Origin: Fidelibacterota bacterium | GTDB taxonomy: Bacteria > Marinisomatota > Marinisomatia > Marinisomatales > TCS56 | Length of the DNA stretch: 18,614 nt | Direction: 5' to 3' | NCBI GenBank assembly: GCA_030634675.1 | Contig: DAOWAH010000010.1 | Coordinates: 1 to 18,614 of the forward strand | Part shown: positions 1 to 7,405 of the stretch, one piece after another | Layout: every line of letters starts with the position of its first letter | How positions within the stretch are numbered: the first letter of the stretch is position 1 | Notes under the pieces: model-generated | Told to the model about the DNA's origin: nothing | Databases searched by the model: none | The model's input: only the letters and a program-made list of their open reading frames with translations | Made by a program: the position numbers and the translations under genes

Positions 1-78
1 GATTAAAAAAAACCTTTTCCGGTAAACGAACAGAGCCACCCATGAAATTATTAATAAATCTCCTAAAGGTGGGTTTTG

Positions 79-134
79 TTTATAGAAACAAAAGGAAGCC
101 CCTAACAGTGAAATATCAGAGGCTTCTGTTTTTT
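79..134 (-). terminator. Hairpin terminator of the pilus operon (possibly bidirectional)
   Basis: Just after the pilin stop, the minus strand shows arms GAAGCC (126-121) and GGCTTC (100-95), extended by two more pairs beyond a mismatch. They are followed by a T-rich tail (CTTTTGTTT, 94-86). On the plus strand the same stem is followed by TGTTTTTT (127-134), so it could also stop rightward transcription. A second perfect hairpin, TTTTGTTT-ATAG-AAACAAAA (74-93), overlaps the leftward tail. The position at the end of a long leftward gene block supports a Rho-independent terminator. The loop is long (about 14-20 nt), so efficiency is uncertain. Confidence 0.7.
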
Positions 135-143
135 AATCAATGC

Positions 144-596
144 TTATTTGGGAATCCAATCTGCATGTGAAGTATCAACCGTTATCGTACCAAGTGAATC
201 ATCGTATGCCCAAACATGTCTAGTAATTCCATCTTTCCAAGAGTGCCAAATTAAAGTTGTGTTCGAAAAACTATTGACTCGCCATCTATCACGATTAATA
301 GCTACAGCAATATCAGGTAGTGTAGTGGACGTTGTATCATAAGTACTTGGCCAATCCTGTACCGAATCAAATGGATTTGGCGGATACCATTCATCCGATA
401 CTGTACCTTGAGATACCTTATCTGATGCATAAACAGACAATGCAGAGCGCAGACCACCAATAATTCCATTTTCAGCCGAATTTTCAGCTCGTGAGGTTAA
501 ATCCGCGAATTTTGGTATTGCTACCGCTGCCAGAATTCCCAGGATGACGATGACCATCACCAGCTCGATTAATGTGAAACCCTTTTGTGTTTTCAT
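144..596 (-). CDS. Type IV pilin / type II pseudopilin-like protein
   Basis: This 150-residue protein opens with a class III prepilin signal: the short leader MKTQKG, cleavage expected after Gly6, then FTLIELVMVIVILGILAAVAIPKF. Phe is at mature position +1 and Glu at +5, the two hallmark residues for PilD processing and filament assembly. The hydrophobic helix, about 7-30, anchors the subunit in the inner membrane and forms the filament core. The C-terminal globular part (about 55-150) is rich in Trp, Thr and Asp and has no cysteine, so there is no disulfide D-region as in PilA of Pseudomonas. The ATG is preceded by an AAAGGG-type ribosome site. It is the last gene of the block, separated from pilC by 144 nt containing a sigma-54 promoter, which suits a highly expressed major pilin. 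A GspG- or MshA-like pseudopilin cannot be excluded. The pilin class is certain; its rank as major subunit is inferred. Confidence 0.9.
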   Translation of the reverse strand: MKTQKGFTLIELVMVIVILGILAAVAIPKFADLTSRAENSAENGIIGGLRSALSVYASDKVSQGTVSDEWYPPNPFDSVQDWPSTYDTTSTTLPDIAVAINRDRWRVNSFSNTTLIWHSWKDGITRHVWAYDDSLGTITVDTSHADWIPK

Positions 597-635
597 CTCG
601 ATTACCCTTTTCTCTTTTTAAAAAATTCTTTTCAT

Positions 636-692
636 GGTAATTACCGCAACAATAATGCCAGAAATATTATTTCGTCGGTAGCCGGTATTACC
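636..692. repeat. Two related small palindromes, GGTAATTACC and GGTATTACC
   Basis: GGTAATTACC (636-645) sits directly downstream of the -12 box, over the predicted start. GGTATTACC (684-692) sits about 25 bp upstream of the -24 box. Their near identity and placement on both sides of the promoter could mean a regulator that bridges or blocks it. Both are short and AT-rich, so chance is a real alternative. Confidence 0.25.
645..660 (-). promoter_or_regulatory. Sigma-54 (-24/-12) promoter of the pilin gene
   Basis: Minus strand TGGCATTATTGTTGCG reads from 660 to 645. It matches the sigma-54 consensus TGGCAC-N5-TTGCW at 9 of the 10 core bases through TTGC, with the diagnostic GG-N10-GC spacing. 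The predicted start is about 12 nt downstream (near 635), leaving a leader of about 40 nt that holds the pilin ribosome site. A sigma-54 activator gene lies two genes upstream in the same block. In Pseudomonas and relatives pilA is transcribed by sigma-54 under PilR, so the arrangement is coherent. The function is inferred from the motif and context. Confidence 0.75.
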
Positions 693-714
693 AGTTGTAT
701 AATTACGTTACATT

Positions 715-731
715 ATGAAACATTGTTTCAT
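715..731 (-). promoter_or_regulatory. Dyad ATGAAAC-ATT-GTTTCAT, candidate enhancer (UAS) for the sigma-54 activator
   Basis: A perfect 7-bp inverted repeat with a 3-bp centre lies about 55 bp upstream of the -24 box, so its centre is about 88 bp upstream of the predicted start. Fis-type HTH dimers of sigma-54 activators usually bind dyads about 80-150 bp upstream. The natural partner is the activator encoded at 1962-3356. The assignment rests on symmetry and distance only. Confidence 0.45.
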
Positions 732-740
732 TTTGCATCA

Positions 741-1961
741 TTACGGACCGAACGCTTCGATCATGCCCCACATAGGCAGGAAAATACCAGTAGCTAACAG
801 CGCCACCAGACCTCCAATAATGACTGTCATGATCGGTTCGATTACTGCCGTCAGGCCGGTAATTGCTTCATTGACCATGGAATCATAATGTTCGGAAACG
901 TTTTGCAGCATCTCATCCAAAGATCCTGATTCTTCTCCTACCGAAATCATCTGAATTACCAGCGGTGGAAACATCTTACTTTTCTGGAACGGCTCCGTCA
1001 GGCCTTTGCCTTTTTGTACCTGATTGACAATTTCATCTGCCGCTTTCTGTATCGCCAGGTTGCCGCTTGCCTTGCCGCCGATGTCCAGCGCCTGTATGAT
1101 TGGCAAACCGCTTTTATTCAATGTCTGCAGAGTTGAGGAAAACCTGGCAATCGCGACCATGTGAAATAGCTTGCCAAAAACGGGTAATTTCAACTTAAAA
1201 ACATCCCAGTTATAATGTCCCTGATCAGTATGAATGTACTTATTCCAGCCAAAAGCGATCCCGATGATCGAACCAATAATAATGTACCAGGAGCTCTGAA
1301 TTACGTCGCTGATACCGAGCAGAATTCGCGTGGGCAGCGGTAACGCTGCGACTCCCCCGACATTGGTAAACATACCAATAAAATTTGGCAAAACAAAAAC
1401 TATGACAACCACAAAGGCAATTGCTATCGCCGATAATGTCATAATCGGATAGCGCATGGCCTTCTTTACGCTGCGCGTTATTTCGTCCTGCCTGGCCATT
1501 TGGAAGTTTAACTTGGATAGGACCGTATCCAGGGCACCCGCCGCTTCACCTGCCATAACGCTGTGAGTATAGGAATCGGGGAATACGCTGGGGTATTTGC
1601 TAAAAGCCTCTGACAGGCTTGAGCCGCCTTCAACATCGCGATGTATTGATACCAGTATTTCTTTAAATAATTTTGTTTCCGCCTGTTCTTTCAGCGCGGT
1701 GAGACTGGACAGAATCGGCACACCGGCCTTTTCTAGTGTATAAAGCTGTTTCGTAAAATTCAGCACCTCCATCAGAGGTACTTTTTGAAATTGTTCACTG
1801 ATTTTTTTAAGAAACGATTCCTTTTTCTCTTTGATCTTAAGAGGGGTATAGCCAAGGTCATCATGCACATACATGCTGGCTTCATGGTGACTACCGGCCT
1901 CAATCTGACCGCTTACAGTAATTCCTTTCTGGTCCAACGCTTTAAATTCATAGACAGCCAT
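741..1961 (-). CDS. pilC: Type IV pilus inner-membrane platform protein PilC (GspF family)
   Basis: The 406-residue protein is of normal length for PilC/GspF. It has two T2SSF repeats: the first cytoplasmic helical bundle at about 65-190 (FTKQLYTLEKAGVPILSSL, then MAGEAAGALDTVL) and the second at about 270-390 (FSSTLQTLNKSGLPIIQAL, then ISVGEESGSLDEML). Membrane segments lie near 170-195, 220-240 and 375-400. PilC is the platform on which the PilB and PilT motors act to insert or remove pilins. The ATG at 1961 follows the activator stop directly (TAAATG) with GAGGG about 7 nt before it, so translation is probably coupled. The next gene is the pilin, after a 144-nt gap with its own promoter. 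The family call is secure. Confidence 0.95.
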   Translation of the reverse strand: MAVYEFKALDQKGITVSGQIEAGSHHEASMYVHDDLGYTPLKIKEKKESFLKKISEQFQKVPLMEVLNFTKQLYTLEKAGVPILSSLTALKEQAETKLFKEILVSIHRDVEGGSSLSEAFSKYPSVFPDSYTHSVMAGEAAGALDTVLSKLNFQMARQDEITRSVKKAMRYPIMTLSAIAIAFVVVIVFVLPNFIGMFTNVGGVAALPLPTRILLGISDVIQSSWYIIIGSIIGIAFGWNKYIHTDQGHYNWDVFKLKLPVFGKLFHMVAIARFSSTLQTLNKSGLPIIQALDIGGKASGNLAIQKAADEIVNQVQKGKGLTEPFQKSKMFPPLVIQMISVGEESGSLDEMLQNVSEHYDSMVNEAITGLTAVIEPIMTVIIGGLVALLATGIFLPMWGMIEAFGP

Positions 1962-3356
1962 TTAAGTACCCTCAACGACTTCTTGATTCTTAATTTTGAA
2001 TTTTTCCATCTTTCGCCATAGTGTAACTCTGCTGATACCGAGTTTTCGTGCCGCGGCCGAAAGATTTCCATTCATAACCTGCACCGCCCGCACGATGGCG
2101 TGTTTTTCCAACTCAATCAACGAAATTATATCCGAATTATCTTCTGGCTGAGTCACCGCTGATTTGGCACTAACTGATTGCCCGCTCTGGGACTGATTCA
2201 AAACAGCCGCGACAGTATCGCCCAGCAATATATTTCCTCTGGTATAAAGGACCGACTGAGTCACGACATTCTCTAATTCACGAATATTTCCCGGCCAGGA
2301 ATAATTTTTCAGCTCTGTAACCGCCGACATTTCAAATGATTGAATTTTCCGACCAATCTTCTGGTTTAAATTGGACAGCATATAAACGACTAACGGAAAT
2401 ATATCATCCAGTCTTTCCCTTAAAGGAGGAACTGAAATCGGGAAACTGTTTAAGCGGTAAAAAAGATCTTCCCTGAACCGTTTGTTCTTCACTTCTTCAG
2501 TCAGAATTTTATTTGACGCGGATATAATCCGGACATCAGAATAAATCGTAGTATTACTACCAATACGTTCAAATTCCTTCTGTTCGAGCACGCGCAATAC
2601 TTTACTCTGGATCACTAAATTCATGTCGGCAATTTCATCTAAAAATAACGTACCATTATTCGCATACTCAAACTTACCAATCTTAGTCATGTTGGCGCCG
2701 GTAAAAGCGCCCTTTTCGAAGCCGAAAAGCTCGCTTTCCATCAGATCCTGGGGAATCGCCGCACAATTCATACTGACAAATTTCTGCTTTGCCCGCGGAC
2801 TCAGGAGATGGATCAACCTGGCAACCAATTCCTTACCCGAACCGCTTTCACCCTGAATCAATACTGAAACATTGCTGTCTGCGACACGCTCAATCGAATC
2901 AAATAGATTACGCATACCACCGGAACTGCCAACCAGGTTATTTACGCCAAAAATCTTTTTCAGTGAAAATCGGTGGTTTTCGACCACTGATGAACAATAA
3001 TCAGAGTTAATAATATTTCTCAGTTTACCATATATTTCTTCATCGGATTCACTCTTAAAAAGCCAGTTTTCTACTCCCAGTGATAAATATTTTTCAAGCT
3101 CAACTAATGAAACTATTTTAAAATATGGCAGAATAAAGTATTTTTTCTTCTGCTTTAGCAGTCTCTTGATCGTATCGATTGTATTAATTAATGGCAATGA
3201 ATCAGAAATGACCAGTATTTTAAATTCGGTCAAATGGACAGCATTCAGGGCATCGTAACCATTGTTAGTCTGCCGAATATCAACTGGAATTCCGGAACAG
3301 ATATTCCGAAATCGGCTGATATCTTTTTTATCGAGTCCGATAACTAATATAGCCAT
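1962..3356 (-). CDS. Sigma-54-dependent activator with degenerate receiver domain (PilR/NtrC-like)
   Basis: This 464-residue enhancer-binding protein has three parts. Residues 1-118 have the receiver layout but lack the acidic pair after the first strand (AILVIGLDKKD). At the usual phospho-Asp position relative to the LP turn there is Ser51 (VISDSLP, with Asp52 one residue off). The conserved Lys101 is kept (LFKSES). Residues 140-370 are the AAA+ domain: Walker A GESGSGKE (169-176), the sigma-54 contact loop GAFTGA (216-221) and Walker B LFLDEI (237-242). Residues 420-455 are a Fis-type HTH (NLSAAARKLGISRVTLWRKM). It should remodel RNA polymerase-sigma-54, most likely at the pilin promoter just downstream. 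No PilS-type kinase is seen in the operon, in line with a receiver that may not be phosphorylated. It begins 61 nt after pilB and abuts pilC. Confidence 0.92.
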   Translation of the reverse strand: MAILVIGLDKKDISRFRNICSGIPVDIRQTNNGYDALNAVHLTEFKILVISDSLPLINTIDTIKRLLKQKKKYFILPYFKIVSLVELEKYLSLGVENWLFKSESDEEIYGKLRNIINSDYCSSVVENHRFSLKKIFGVNNLVGSSGGMRNLFDSIERVADSNVSVLIQGESGSGKELVARLIHLLSPRAKQKFVSMNCAAIPQDLMESELFGFEKGAFTGANMTKIGKFEYANNGTLFLDEIADMNLVIQSKVLRVLEQKEFERIGSNTTIYSDVRIISASNKILTEEVKNKRFREDLFYRLNSFPISVPPLRERLDDIFPLVVYMLSNLNQKIGRKIQSFEMSAVTELKNYSWPGNIRELENVVTQSVLYTRGNILLGDTVAAVLNQSQSGQSVSAKSAVTQPEDNSDIISLIELEKHAIVRAVQVMNGNLSAAARKLGISRVTLWRKMEKFKIKNQEVVEGT

Positions 3357-3417
3357 GTCTATCTTTTAAGATATTTATTCGAAGGGCCATGAATCATCCA
3401 ACCTAATAAGTATCTCA

Positions 3418-5076
3418 CTAGTCTGAAACTCTGAGTACTTCATCAATGGTGGTCATGCCAGCAATCACCTTCCTGATACCATCATATTTCAATTTGATAA
3501 ATCCTTCTTTCAGTGCCTGTTGCATTAATTCATCATAAGTGCTTCCACGAACGATCAGGTTTTTCAACTTATCTGAAACCGCTAACAATTCATATATCCC
3601 TATTCGTCCCTTGTAACCGGATTGTCGACATAATTTACACCCCTTGCCCCTAGAGAAAGTAATATCCTTCGTTTTAATAGCACCAATGCCTAACCTGTCT
3701 AACATTGCACTGTCAGGTTTATAGCTTTCTCTACACTGGGTGCAGATTTTACGCACCAGCCGCTGGGCCAGGATGGCTTTTGCCGTAGCAGATACAAGGA
3801 AAGGCTCCAATCCCATTTCCAACAGACGGGTTATCGTACTGACGGTATCGTTGGTATGAAGTGTGCTCAATACAAGGTGACCAGTCAGGGCTGCTTGTAC
3901 CGCCACCGCAGCAGTTTCCCGATCCCTGATTTCACCTACCATAATTATATCCGGGTCCTGCCTTAATATCGAGCGTAAACCACTGGCAAATGTCATTCCA
4001 ATTTTAGCGTTCATATTTGATTGCCTGATAAACGGCAATCTGTATTCGATCGGATCTTCAATCGTAATAATATTTTTGTCAATTGTATTCAGTACGTTTA
4101 ATGCGGAATACAATGTTGTCGTTTTACCGCTCCCGGTCGGGCCCGTCACCAAAATAATGCCATTTGATAATTTTAGTATTTCTAAAAATTGTTTTAAAGT
4201 TTCACTGGTCATACCAAGACCATCGAGATTCACGATCACACTGCTGTGGTCCAATATTCTGACAACTATATTTTCACCGAAATATGTTGGGAAGGTAGAC
4301 ACACGAAAATCATAACTATTTTTATTTAATTGTAACTGAAACCGTCCGTCCTGGGGTAGCCTCTTCTCGGTAATATTCAAATTTGACATTACTTTAAAGC
4401 GCGATAATATCTCGTCCTTGATTTCGATTGGCTGCTCGTAAACAGTTTCCAGGACACCATCGATCCTGAAACGAACCCTGAGTACATTTTCATCAGGATT
4501 AATATGGATATCACTGGCATCTAATTTTATAGCCTCTTCAATTATCAACTGGACCATTTGAATGATCGGTTCGGATGTATCATCGTCATGGACAGACTTA
4601 TCTAAGCCTTTTATTTTCTCAAGCACGTCTATCATCGGTTTAGACGTACCGTACAATTCATCTAAAAACGCTTTGATTTCATTTTCAAGACACAGTACTG
4701 GTTCTGTATTAAGTTTGGTAATTTTATTTAACTCGTCGAGAGTCTCAAGATTGGAGGAATCGGCAACTCCAATCGATAAGGAATCCCCAATCCGGAACAA
4801 CGGAACAATTAAATTATGTCTGGCAAATTTCTCTGTTACAAGACTGGTCAGTTGCTTTTCAGGTTTGTAGGAATCAAGATGCAGGTATGGAATTTCCAGC
4901 TGATCACTTAAGGCTGCCAATAAGTCGTGTTCTTCGATCAAACCAAGGTTGATGATCGCTTTTCCAAACGATACACCGGTTTCCCGGTGAGCCTTTAATC
5001 CCCTTTCCACATCGGACTGAGTGAGCATTCCCGAATCAATTAATAATTCACCGATTTTTTTCTTTTGTATTTTCAC
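3418..5076 (-). CDS. pilB: Type IV pilus extension ATPase PilB (GspE family)
   Basis: The 552-residue hexameric motor powers pilus extension at the inner membrane. The N-terminal MshEN/GspE-N domain spans about 1-145 (GELLIDSGMLTQSDVERGL, then GKAIINLGLI), a fold that binds c-di-GMP or partner proteins in relatives. The catalytic part has an Asp box (ASDIHINPDENVLRVRFRIDG, 187-207), Walker A GPTGSGKT (312-319), Walker B with GEIRDRET (381-388), and a His box (GHLVLSTLHTND). The four zinc cysteines typical of PilB/GspE are at 445, 448, 480 and 483. The GTG start at 5076 is supported by AAGG 7 nt upstream. The gene lies 18 nt after pilD and ends in TAG. Its neighbours pilT, pilC and the pilin make PilB much more likely than a type II secretion GspE. 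Confidence 0.95.
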   Translation of the reverse strand: MKIQKKKIGELLIDSGMLTQSDVERGLKAHRETGVSFGKAIINLGLIEEHDLLAALSDQLEIPYLHLDSYKPEKQLTSLVTEKFARHNLIVPLFRIGDSLSIGVADSSNLETLDELNKITKLNTEPVLCLENEIKAFLDELYGTSKPMIDVLEKIKGLDKSVHDDDTSEPIIQMVQLIIEEAIKLDASDIHINPDENVLRVRFRIDGVLETVYEQPIEIKDEILSRFKVMSNLNITEKRLPQDGRFQLQLNKNSYDFRVSTFPTYFGENIVVRILDHSSVIVNLDGLGMTSETLKQFLEILKLSNGIILVTGPTGSGKTTTLYSALNVLNTIDKNIITIEDPIEYRLPFIRQSNMNAKIGMTFASGLRSILRQDPDIIMVGEIRDRETAAVAVQAALTGHLVLSTLHTNDTVSTITRLLEMGLEPFLVSATAKAILAQRLVRKICTQCRESYKPDSAMLDRLGIGAIKTKDITFSRGKGCKLCRQSGYKGRIGIYELLAVSDKLKNLIVRGSTYDELMQQALKEGFIKLKYDGIRKVIAGMTTIDEVLRVSD

Positions 5077-5094
5077 TTCATTACCTTTGATTCA

Positions 5095-5871
5095 TCACAA
5101 GATGTACATGACATACATATCAATAATTTCTTTCCCAAAAAACAAACAAATAATCGCGCCTGTTGAAAAATAAAAACCTAATGGATATTGTTTATTGACC
5201 TTTGACTTTGACATCATAAGTTGAAATAAATGTATCAAAGAAATCATTAAAGAGGATAAAAACAGGCTGAGCAATATTAATTGCCAGCCTAGAAATACTC
5301 CGATTAATCCAGCCAGCTTAATATCCCCCAATCCCATCGATTCCTTACGCATTAGTTTATTTCCAATTATGCGTATTAGATACAGGGTCAAGATTCCAGA
5401 TACCAGCCCAATTATCGAATCGATTGGTGAAATAATCTGGACCTGCAGTAGGGCGGTTATAAAACCGAAAACAATACCACTGATTGTCATAATATCTAAA
5501 ATAACATAATATTTCAGATCAATTATCGCAATCATAATCATCAAGGATATGAAAACTGAATACACGAAGAATTGTACTGATATGCCAAACTTAGTAAATA
5601 AAACAGCAAAACAAATCGCAGTCAACACTTCAACGAAAAAATAGGATTTAGAGATAGGACTATGGCAGTAATTACAGCGACCAAAAAGAATAATATAACT
5701 GAGGAGTGGGATTTTATGCCACCAGGCTAATTTTTTCTTACAATCGGGACAGCTGGAACCTGGTCTGATAATGGATTCATTTCTTGGTAAACGGTAGATA
5801 CAAACATTTAAAAAACTTCCGATTACCAATCCCAGGAGCGCAAGCAACAATATGTCAGGATAATTACCCAA
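5095..5871 (-). CDS. pilD: Prepilin peptidase / N-methyltransferase PilD (peptidase A24)
   Basis: The 258-residue polytopic membrane enzyme cuts the prepilin leader and N-methylates the new terminus. The N-terminal motif GSFLNVCIYRLPR (18-30) and two CxxC pairs (C41/C44 and C66/C69, zinc site) define the methylase domain. The aspartyl protease residues are D118 (IIDLKYYVILD) and D183 in the GLGD motif (180-183). About seven hydrophobic segments follow. The start is a TTG at 5871, overlapping the stop of the receiver gene by 8 nt, and no other start would keep the GSFLN motif. This implies translational coupling. Length and motifs are complete. It should process the pilin at 144-596. Confidence 0.95.
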   Translation of the reverse strand: MGNYPDILLLALLGLVIGSFLNVCIYRLPRNESIIRPGSSCPDCKKKLAWWHKIPLLSYIILFGRCNYCHSPISKSYFFVEVLTAICFAVLFTKFGISVQFFVYSVFISLMIMIAIIDLKYYVILDIMTISGIVFGFITALLQVQIISPIDSIIGLVSGILTLYLIRIIGNKLMRKESMGLGDIKLAGLIGVFLGWQLILLSLFLSSLMISLIHLFQLMMSKSKVNKQYPLGFYFSTGAIICLFFGKEIIDMYVMYIL

Positions 5872-6229
5872 CTAATTTCTCGATTTCTTCTCTAAATTCT
5901 GTAAGGTTGATCGGTTTAGTAAGGTAAATATCAGCCCCCATCTGGAGCCCTAATCTTTCATCCTTTTCATCTGATTTTGCCGTAAGCATAACAATTGGGA
6001 TATTGCTATACCTTTCGTCAAACTTCAATAAGCGGCATAATTTATATCCATCCAGCTTGGGCAGCATTATATCCAGTATGATTAAATCAGGTGCTTCGGT
6101 TCGTGCCAATTCTAACCCGGTAAGGCCATTGTCTGCCTCGATTATTTTAAAATCCATTTTTTTGAGCGGTATAGCCAATAATTTTGAGATATTAACTTCA
6201 TCATCAATAATTAATATTTTTTTTGACAT
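5864..6229 (-). CDS. Single-domain CheY-like response regulator
   Basis: The 121-residue protein is a receiver domain with no output domain. All catalytic residues are present: the acidic pair D9/D10 (LIIDDE), phospho-acceptor D53 (LIILDIMLP), T83 (MLTAK) and K105 (LTKPINL). A strong ribosome site (AGGA) precedes the ATG. Stand-alone receivers such as PilG and PilH control type IV pilus motors in proteobacteria, so a role in tuning extension or retraction is likely, but the partner kinase is not in the intact part of the window. The gene overlaps pilD by 8 nt, so it is co-expressed with the machine. Family certain, specific role inferred. Confidence 0.92.
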   Translation of the reverse strand: MSKKILIIDDEVNISKLLAIPLKKMDFKIIEADNGLTGLELARTEAPDLIILDIMLPKLDGYKLCRLLKFDERYSNIPIVMLTAKSDEKDERLGLQMGADIYLTKPINLTEFREEIEKLVG

Positions 6230-6253
6230 ACTTTTTCCTGCTTAAACTTTTTT

Positions 6254-6538
6254 TTAGAACCCGCTTTTCCCTAAGAAATTTACGAAGATATTACTTGTCG
6301 AGAAGTGCTCACAGGTACCATTTTTTAAAATATTTATTTTTCTATATGTACAATTCCCCTGTATGCCTGTTTTTTGTTTTTCATATCTGATGCAATATTT
6401 ACATTTGTAAATATTTTGGGTGTGAGTGTCAAATGTCATGCTGAAGAAGTATTTGTGGAACCGCATTCCGAATAACACAATAATAATGATGCCGAATATG
6501 AAGAGGATATTAATCTTCCACTCCAATTTATTAACCAT
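6254..6538 (-). CDS. Small membrane protein with a four-cysteine motif, function unknown
   Basis: I do not recognise this 94-residue protein. Residues 9-25 (INILFIFGIIIIVLFGM) form one membrane helix near the N terminus. The rest carries four cysteines as C46-x2-C49-x13-C63-x12-C76 in a basic, Tyr-rich segment, a spacing that could bind zinc or an Fe-S cluster. With a positively charged flank after the helix (RFHK), the Cys domain could be cytoplasmic by the positive-inside rule, but the N-terminal side is also basic (NKLEWK), so topology is open. It starts immediately after the LysM gene stop (TAAATG) and precedes the receiver gene by 24 nt, so it belongs to the operon. The coding call rests on operon fit and the ordered cysteines. 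Confidence 0.7.
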   Translation of the reverse strand: MVNKLEWKINILFIFGIIIIVLFGMRFHKYFFSMTFDTHTQNIYKCKYCIRYEKQKTGIQGNCTYRKINILKNGTCEHFSTSNIFVNFLGKSGF

Positions 6539-7405
6539 TTACCTGTCAAGTACAGGTAATCTCAGCCTTTGTGATGGATAAATCAAATCCGGATCGGCTA
6601 TTAAATCATAATTTAAAAAATATAAAAGTTTCCATGCTGCAGGTGTTTCAAATACAGGCATCTGACTGGCGATTAAAGAAAGGCTCTCACCTTTCGCAAC
6701 CGTATGGTAGGTAAAATTCAGCTGGGGTAGCGAGTCAGCCGGTACAACCCGGTTCAGGAGAATCTCCTGGGCTGCAAAATCTTGTTCCAATTTCAGGATT
6801 GTCCGCTTCAATTTGAAATTTATTTTACTCAACTCCTCATTCTCATCAAGATAATGCAACACTTCGCTCGTCAGTTCACGATTTTCTTCGGTGAAAAATT
6901 TTAATTCTTCCTTGAGATTAATAGAGGATAGCCATAAACTGTCGGATTTTTCCTCAGTTTCTACCATCTGATTGGTCAGTAAATCCCATATGGTATAATT
7001 CGTATTCCGTTCTGTCGTATCATTAATGGGTACAACGATCCGGGGTAGATTTAACGTGCCGTCTTTTATCTTTCGCGGACTGACTTGAATATCCCTTGAA
7101 AAAGATTTGCCGTCGTTATCCTGTCTTCTGAATTTGAATATTAATGCGATGTTGAAATTGAGAAAATCCGGGGTAATGCCGATTTGAAACAGGAACACGC
7201 CATCAGAGTCGCTCAGGGAATTAACCTCATACCCTAAACCAGCAACAATTATCTCACAATTTGGCAGCGGATTATTGGATTCATCAACCACCATACCACG
7301 CACAAATACTATGGTGGTATCTGGTGCCGTACGCGCGTTAATCGCCGGAAAGGTTAAAACCAGCCCCAGAATAATGATAATAATCTGCTTAACGGTTTTT
7401 TCCAT
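6539..7405 (-). CDS. Exported LysM protein with CarboxypepD-reg-like domain and coiled coil (TsaP/FimV-type role)
   Basis: With the ATG at 7405 the protein has 288 residues and begins with a signal peptide (MEKTVKQIIIIILGLVLTFP, cut likely near INA-R). This start overlaps the pilT stop by 17 nt. A further upstream extension in the same frame would only read pilT sequence out of frame, and it lacks a signal. Residues about 32-125 look like a carboxypeptidase-regulatory beta-sandwich (VFVRGMVVDESNNPLPNCEI, then SDSDGVFLF). Residues about 160-215 are a Leu/Glu/Lys-rich coiled coil. Residues 232-285 form a LysM domain (YHTVAKGESLSLIA, ending YPSQRLRLPVL) that binds peptidoglycan. Its place beside pilQ and pilT suggests it anchors or positions the secretin in the cell wall, as LysM proteins TsaP and FimV do. 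Homology to either over full length is not claimed. Confidence 0.8.
   Translation of the reverse strand: MEKTVKQIIIIILGLVLTFPAINARTAPDTTIVFVRGMVVDESNNPLPNCEIIVAGLGYEVNSLSDSDGVFLFQIGITPDFLNFNIALIFKFRRQDNDGKSFSRDIQVSPRKIKDGTLNLPRIVVPINDTTERNTNYTIWDLLTNQMVETEEKSDSLWLSSINLKEELKFFTEENRELTSEVLHYLDENEELSKINFKLKRTILKLEQDFAAQEILLNRVVPADSLPQLNFTYHTVAKGESLSLIASQMPVFETPAAWKLLYFLNYDLIADPDLIYPSQRLRLPVLDR

Noticed and set aside
1..43. A possible start of a next leftward gene (ATG at 43, reading MGGSVRLPEKVFFN to the edge), with AGGAG upstream.
   Set aside because: Only 14 codons are visible, the AGGAG is about 16 nt away, and it lies beyond the terminator. Too little to call.
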